Below are positions 58,128 to 64,000 of a stretch of 64,000 nucleotides of DNA, in pieces. Below the pieces are notes generated by a model, which saw only the letters and a list, made by a program, of their open reading frames with translations, searched no databases and was not told where the DNA came from. Positions within the stretch are counted from its first letter, which is position 1; each line of letters begins with the position of its first letter. The position numbers and the translations under genes were made by a program. Origin of the DNA: Bryoerythrophyllum caledonicum (lineage: Eukaryota; Streptophyta; Bryopsida; Pottiales; Pottiaceae); assembly GCA_963971425.1 (NCBI GenBank), contig OZ020521.1, positions 2,358,501 through 2,422,500 on the forward strand, read 5' to 3'.

Positions 58128-59640
58128 AGCCGATCAACTTTCTCCGCCACCTTCCTCTCTTCCATCCGCGGCCCTGACCTCAGACATTGTTCTTGGAGGT
58201 CTCCAGCTGGCACCCCCGACGAGTTTTGTCGAGGCTCTCAAGGCTCATACTGCCGACACGTCCATTAAACCCTAAGCTTTGGAGGAAAGAAGGAAGGCGG
58301 AAGCATTGCTCAAACATGAGCTCCCAGAACCAGAAGTCGTAGCTGCGCTGGCACAGTTAGGGAGCCACGCCGAATTCAACCCATCAAAAGCAACCCCTGG
58401 TGAATTTCTTCCAGACTCCTTGTTTTGTAGCGGGACATGGTTTTTGTTGAGCAAGAAAGCTGCTCTATTCACGCTTGATGATGATAAGGTGAAGATGGAA
58501 ATGGAACATTTCTAGCATCACACAGTGATTGCTTATTTTGTTGGGTGAAAATTGAGATGGGATCCCGTTCCAGCATGGTTCGCGACAATGTCTAGGGATG
58601 CACAAGCGGAATGCTCTTACGGGCCCAACCTGGATATCCAAATTATCACCAAAGATGTATGTGCCACCCAATAGTTGCTCATGCTTACTACACACATCTC
58701 GCGATGGGGGACGTGCATGCTACAACCATGGGTAGCAGGATTTGATCCTAGCGCTCCTGTGAAAGCGCACATGCGTGTGTGGATCAACCTTTAGGCGGTG
58801 CCACACGAGTTCCGCAGCAGCATCCACGACATCGCCAAGTGCATTGGCCGGATAGTGGGTAAATACAGAGGCAATCAATATTCCGCAGACCAGAAATTTT
58901 GTGTCAACATTAAGACGGCCAAACCGTTTGTCAAGAACATCAACGTCATGAATCCAGTGTTAGGAGAGATGGTGACATTAGCAATGGATTACAATAACCT
59001 ACCAATACGGTGCAGATACTGCCTATCCACGTCACATTTGATCAAGGATTGCGGCGCGCTACAAAATCCAGAGGCAAGAAAACCACTAAGACAACATGGG
59101 TCAAGAGCATCGTCGTCCAACCTAGATCGCACCTCCTTAGGGGCGACTCAAGAGGGACAGTCGCCGAGAGCTAGATAGAGTACGTTCTTGATAGAAAGAG
59201 CTCCGACACCTGGGGAGAAGCGGCAAGGAGTGGAAGAAAGCCCTGCCCAACACCCAACACAAGAAAGCCCTACCCAGCAGCCAACACAAGAGCAAATGCC
59301 GCCACCGCCACCACCAAGAACTGCATCGTAGTCACGTACAGGAGAGCCGCCGAAACAAATAATTATCGACAACGCAAACGTTGCAGGTCCGTCGGAACCA
59401 GGACAGACACGCGCAACCTCGACCTCCAAGGATTGGGAAAGCGTTCAAGTAAGGGAGTTACGGAGGAGCTTTAAAGCTCACATGACAACATCAGGAGTTG
59501 GAAAGAAGAGGAACATGAAAGGGCGTGGATCACAACCCAAACTGAGAATTAGCCATGCAGACACTAATACACAGAATCAAGCGTACGGGCCGCAGGTGGG
59601 GGACTTCGCTGGTTCACCTTAGTCTAAGGCCCAAGACACG
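58128..59640 (+). pseudogene. L1-type ORF1 (DUF4283-like domain and CCHC knuckle)
   Basis: The sense begins at ATAGCCGATCAACTTTC (58126 on; the expected ATG now reads ATA). It runs with stops through LGGLQLAPPTSFVEALKAH, WDPVPAWFATMSRD, and VKAHMRVWINL...VPHEF, and reaches a CX2CX4HX4C knuckle, CRYCLSTSHLIKDC, at 59011-59052. A Pro/Ser-rich tail follows. ORF1 proteins of this kind bind element RNA and chaperone it. Stops after PFVG-like and INL-like positions fit lost Trp codons. Confidence 0.75.
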
Positions 59641-60072
59641 GCCTCATCAGCTAACTCCGGAGCACCTGCGTTTGCGCCAAGCCATATAAGTGCACCGGCA
59701 GCAGTCTACACCATTGCTGACTTCTCTTTGCCAGAAGGCGAAACTGGCAGGAGGAGAGAATTCCCGGCTGACAGGCAGGGATTCAGACGATCTCAGCCTG
59801 GGGCCTGTCTACTTACAAGGGGCGCAAGATTTCTCGGGAGGACCGAACAAGAAGAGCCGAGCTCCTGTCTCTGCCATCATTGGTTTGGTGTACAGACAGT
59901 GGATCCGTGATCAAGGCTGGGACGACGTGTTGGAGCCAAGTTCTCCCAGCAAGTCGTAGTCTTCTATACGGCCGTCCAGAGAGCAACATCATGTCCAACA
60001 ACATGCTCAACAGAACAAATCGATCATGTTCGGCCCACCGGTGAACACAACTAGAGGTGTGTATCCCCCGTT

Positions 60073-61000
60073 TATGAAAGTGACAATTGTATCTTATAAT
60101 GTGCGGGGAATGAATGAATTTACTAAACGGGATGTCATTAGAGATTATTACTCTAGATTGCTCGGGAAATTAGATATTATTTGCCTACAAGAAACTAAAC
60201 TAAGAGGTAGTAAGTTCCAGGCACCATCTAGTTTATTCTAACCAGGTGCTAGCTTCATAGGCCAGGAAGCACAAGTAGCTTATAGCAATGAAGAGAGAGA
60301 AGATGGAGTTGGGAGCGGCGGGACAGGGATGTGGATATCACCCAAACTCACGCATTTGATTAGTGGCCAAGGACATTTTCAAGGCAGTAGTGCACAGTAG
60401 GTCAAGTTTACGGGACTTCCAGGTGGAGATATAGCCATCCTCAACGTCTACTGTCCGCACATTCCGGCTTAGCGGTGTGAACTCAGGAGAGAGTTGTTCC
60501 GGACGCTACCTCGCGAGTGTCGGTGGATACTTACAGGGGATTAGAACATTGTGGAATCAAAGGAAGACAAATCTAATTTTTGTGAGTCCTATCGTATCGT
60601 AGAAGAGAAACAATTATTCCAAGAGTTGAAGAATACTCTCGCTGTTGAAGATGTGTTTCCAGTAAGAAGCCGAATCCGGTTTTCATGGGATAGTAGAAGG
60701 CGGGACGGACGCCGGGTTTTGGCGAGACTCGACTGTACTTGGGGATACGGTACGAGTCACTTGTGGCCTATGGGCACACCCCCAGAAGAGAAACAATTAT
60801 TCCAAGAGTTGTACGTTTCTGGGGGCGTGCCCATAGGCCACAAGTGACTCGTACCGTATCCTTGGCGACACATTGTTGTCAGATCATCTCCTTGTTTGGA
60901 GAAAGGTGCAGCTGGAACCCACTCAACAACGGTCGTCAACGTATGTGATGAATGCCACGCACTTGAAGCATCCCGATGTACAACAAGGCATCCGTCATAC
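60073..61000 (+). pseudogene. L1-type ORF2, endonuclease domain
   Basis: MKVTIVSYNVRGMNEFTKR and LDIICLQETKL are the N-terminal strands of APE-type endonucleases, and AILNVYCPHIP plus LTGD (before a TAG in place of Trp) and DTLLSDHLLVW (about 60862-60895) are later motifs. A local inverted duplication at 60743-60861 interrupts it between the LDCT and YRILGD segments. Confidence 0.8.
60743..60861. repeat. 45-bp inverted duplication inside the L1 endonuclease
   Basis: Left arm 60743-60787 and right arm 60817-60861 are near-perfect reverse complements. The 29-bp spacer contains most of a 28-bp sequence (AGAAGAGAAACAATTATTCC...) that also stands at 60601-60628. The pattern is that of a template-switch insertion. 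Confidence 0.9.
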
Positions 61001-61004
61001 CTGA

Positions 61005-62660
61005 TTGTGCCACCCGGACTTGTCTTTTTTTGGGAAGCCAAGGAGAGCGGTCCGCTTCTATAAACAATTCTGTATTGTCAAAGCGCAAGAGAGTAAACAA
61101 GAGGAGTCACAAGCGCGTAAAGAGTTGGAAGATGCCCATATGCATCTCCAGTTGGACCCTGACAATCAGTCGGCCCAAGAACAACTTGCTACACTCTCTA
61201 TTCGTCTACAAGACTTGGAGAAGAAGAAGGTTGAAGGGTTGCGGTTGAGGAGCAGACTCAAATGGGTGGAGGTGGCTGACAAATGCTCACGAGAGTTATT
61301 CGCCTCGCACAAAGTTCGATCGTCGGCTTCGCAAATCATGGAGTTAGTAGACAAAGAGGGAAGGCTTGAGACATCTCGCTCAGGTTTAGAGAATACCTGC
61401 CAAAGGTATTATGAACGATTGTATGCGGTGCGTCCTTCATCCCTTGCAGCGGAAAGAGCGGAATACCAGGCTTTCTCTTATCTCAACGACAGACTTGATG
61501 GGCGCATGAAAGACACTTTAAGTACATCAATTATAGAGGAGGAGCTGAAAAAAGCCTTGTGTGACATGCGCTCAAGCAAGTCACCGGGCCCTGACAGCAT
61601 GGTAGTGGAGTTTTATATCGTCTTTTGGAATCTCATTGGCACCAAATTCATCGACATGATCCTTACCAGCATCAGCGTAGGCAAGTTGCCACTAGGAGTG
61701 ACGCACGGCCTGCTTGCTCTGCTACACAAGGGGGGTTGGAACGTCGGATCTTGACAAACTAGAGACCGATCTCTCTATTGAAAATTGCATACAAGATCTA
61801 TGCCAAAACTTTACAGAGACGTTTGCAACCCATCTTGATGGACATCAATAGCTCAGAACAATCCCCTTTTCTTCCTCTCTGATTTATCCTCGATAACTTG
61901 TTGCTCACACACAAGACCATGTCATGGACTGAGCAATCAAACCAATCTCTACTCTTTCTGAAGTTGGACTTTTCTAAAGCCTACGACATGGTAGACTGGG
62001 AGTGCATGTATAAGATCATACAAGCCTTTGGCTTCCCTGCCGATTTTATTTCAATGATCAAGATCCTCTTTCAAGAGGCCACCTCTGCTGTTAAGGTGAA
62101 TGGCAGACCAGGCCCAGCGTTTAAGATCAAAAGGGTTGCCCACTTGCACCGTATATGTTCATAATAATTGTAGAGGCCTTGAACACTATGGTAAAATTGA
62201 AGGCACAGAATGGCTGTGTGGAAGGCATCAAGCTCCCGTGTGCAGACCGGCAATAGATCCTTGCGCAATGTGCCGACGATACCACATTCACACTACTTGA
62301 GAAGGAAGGACTTGTGAGGTATTTGATTCATATTCTTAATATCTTTTGTCTTGCTACAGGCCTGGTTATCAATTGGTCCAAGTCATGCGGATATTGGCAA
62401 GATTGAGGAGGTCCTGGCAGATCGTTATGGACAGACCATTTGGACATTACCTGGGCAGAGCTGGAAACTGTTAGTAAATTACTCTTATCCCCGTTTGGCA
62501 TGACGCTCTCCACAAGTTCAGTGGACAACTTCCTATACGAGCGCATCTCCAAGAAATTAGTCTACTGGAGCTCTGCAAAACTCAACCCTACCGGGAGAAG
62601 CGTGATTGCCAACAACGTTCTCCTGTCAGCTCTTCTATTTTTCCTGTCAATCTGAGGAGG
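61005..62660 (+). pseudogene. L1-type ORF2, reverse transcriptase domain
   Basis: A long coiled linker (HLQLDPDNQSAQEQLATLSI, ESKQEESQARKELEDAH) leads to SSKSPGPDSMVVEFY (61571-61615), RPISLLKIAYKIYAKTLQ (after a stop), FLKLDFSKAYDMVDWECMY (61960-62015), and CADDTTFTLLEKEG (62268-62310), where CADD stands for F/YADD. Plant L1 RT order is complete. Stops and frame changes occur near 61755, 61880 and 62140-62340. Reverse transcription in this family is primed at the nicked target DNA. Confidence 0.85.
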
Positions 62661-64000
62661 CACGAAAAAGGGTAGTACGAGAGTCAAGGGATTAATCATG
62701 AACTATTTGGCCTCCGGCACGATGAGGCGATCTCGCACTCGTGCAAGTTGGATCCGGTGTTGCCAACCTAAAGCCCGTCGCGGGTTGAATTTAATCATTA
62801 TTGAAGACGCATCAACGCCGCTTCTGACAAAGTGGGTGCTGAAGGCCATGGAACCCGGGGAGTCTAATCTACATTCCCTCCTCAGATACCGTCTTGCTTC
62901 ATTTCAGCCCTTTGCCAACGGTAGATGGCAAGCCATTCTGAAGTATTTTACGTTGACTAATGTCAAAGAGAGGATCCATTGTGTGGAACCGAGTGACGTC
63001 TGTATGGAAGTCAATTCTCCCTACTCTGAAGTACAGTCCACCTTCCACCCTTGACGAACTTTTGGGATGCAATTTCTGGTTCTACCCTACTGCTCAAACC
63101 ATCGGCCTTGGGTTCGCTTGCTCGCGGGCGCTGGAGTTGAATAAACAAGGGATCCATCATTACTGAGATGTTTAAAATGGTGACCGCTTCTTCAATTTGG
63201 AGGAGATGCGTGCCACTCACGCCCTTGCGGAGTCTAAAAGTGGGGCTTGGCTCGCCCTTACACAAGGTCTGTGGGGTACATCGAGCCGACTTCTCCGCAT
63301 GAACCACCTGCGAACAACTCCTGGGGAGTGGGTTGGCATGTTTAATGCCGAAAAGGCTCTGATGTCGGTTATGGTGTTACAAACTAGTGAGCGATTTCAA
63401 CCTGATTTGGGATGGCAACGGTCGGAGATCCCTTCCAGTAGAGATGCTTTCGTGGTCAGACCGGCATCACACTACCTGCAGAGCATCAACTGGACGGAAC
63501 GCCTCAAGGTGGCGACGAGGCCTCCTAGCTGGAGTTTCTATGCAGATGATTGGATCTCCACACATTTTGGTATGTTTCGTCAAGTTCGGGTTGCGAAGGT
63601 ATTTAGAGGCACCAAAAAGACCACCATGCACTTATTCTACGGAAGAAGTGACATGTTGATGTGGGATCCAAAGCGTTTCAAATGGGATGGAGAGACCTCT
63701 TTCATAGAATTCTCCACCAAAGTTGGCCGCAAGCTCATGCAGCTCAGGCACCAAGTGCCCTCTATTGTTGTTAACAAGGGGAGTGGGATCCTCCCGGCAT
63801 CATATAAGCTCAAATGGCTCAATATCTGGGACGCCGATAGGACGTAGAAGGAGGTTGGCTTCATCTGGGCCATTTGGCATAAGGCCACCGCTGTCAATGT
63901 GTGGAGAGGGAGGATTCACTCTTCTGCCGATCAAAATTGCCCCGCGTGTAATTGTGGGACCCCTGAAACCATTCTCCATAGATTCTGGGAGTGTAAGTCC
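62661..64000 (+). pseudogene. L1-type ORF2, C-terminal region
   Basis: ARRGLNLIIIEDASTPLLTK and WVLKAMEPGESNLHSLLRYR (about 62770-62890) match the post-RT region of plant L1s. The frame changes several times, then 63197-63847 is open, and the zf-RVT-like Cys/His cluster begins at about 63931. No RNase H domain is seen before the window ends. Confidence 0.7.

Larger units (their letters stand above)
57900..64000 (+). mobile_element. plant L1-type LINE, decayed, runs off the right edge
   Basis: Its order is that of plant L1 elements: ORF1 with a DUF4283-like region and a CCHC knuckle, then ORF2 with endonuclease, RT and a C-terminal zf-RVT motif (CPACNCGTPETILHRFWEC, 63940-63995). The 5' border is approximate. 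The region holds more than fifteen stops and some frameshifts; many stops sit where Trp or Gln is expected. The 3' end lies beyond the window. Confidence 0.9.

Overview
The window is nuclear DNA of a land plant, probably a non-seed plant (bryophyte, lycophyte or fern); the species cannot be fixed from sequence alone. Two compact host genes sit at the left end, with plant-type telo-boxes and a short GT-AG intron. The rest (about 5.7-64 kb) is AT-rich, repeat-dense DNA with transposable elements of many classes, most of them decayed. There is one 200-base assembly gap at 15287-15486. No rRNA, tRNA, CRISPR array or bacterial-type operon was found.

Layout. 0-5 kb: a rhomboid-like membrane protein (+) and an F-box/kelch-type protein (-), converging on 1.5-3.1 kb. 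5.7-9.2 kb: a Tourist-like MITE, a perfect 60-bp-arm hairpin, a dispersed repeat here called R, and two tandem-repeat arrays. 9.8-13.7 kb (-): a long decayed coding locus of unknown family (locus A), with R copies on both sides. 15-15.8 kb: the gap and a telomere-like minisatellite. 18.1-20.3 kb (+): first copy of a DUF7869-type gene that looks like a transposase, again between R copies. 23-28.5 kb: a TTA-flanked MITE, a hAT transposase pseudogene held in one frame with six stops, and further foldback elements.

29.4-50.2 kb is one nested complex. A PIF/Harbinger transposase, a Myb/SANT-type ORF and a Ulp1-like peptidase lie in that order on the + strand. Two almost identical Helitron-type elements in inverted orientation flank the transposase. 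A 12.2-kb LINE (-) splits the Myb/SANT ORF, with an 11-bp target duplication. A 2.8-kb Tc1/mariner element splits the peptidase, with a TA duplication. 51.3-54.4 kb holds the second, longer DUF7869 copy. 56.5-57.3 kb is a second member of the first MITE family. 57.9-64 kb is a plant L1-type LINE (+), very decayed, that runs off the window.

The strongest candidates for something undescribed are (a) the DUF7869 gene, present twice, with D-D-(E/D)-like motifs, a Cys cluster, an AT-hook and a C-terminal domain, together with locus A and the shared R repeats; and (b) the Harbinger/Myb/Ulp1 trio. A recurring theme is that in-frame stops in these dead elements are mostly explained by C-to-T (or G-to-A) changes, as expected for heavily methylated DNA.
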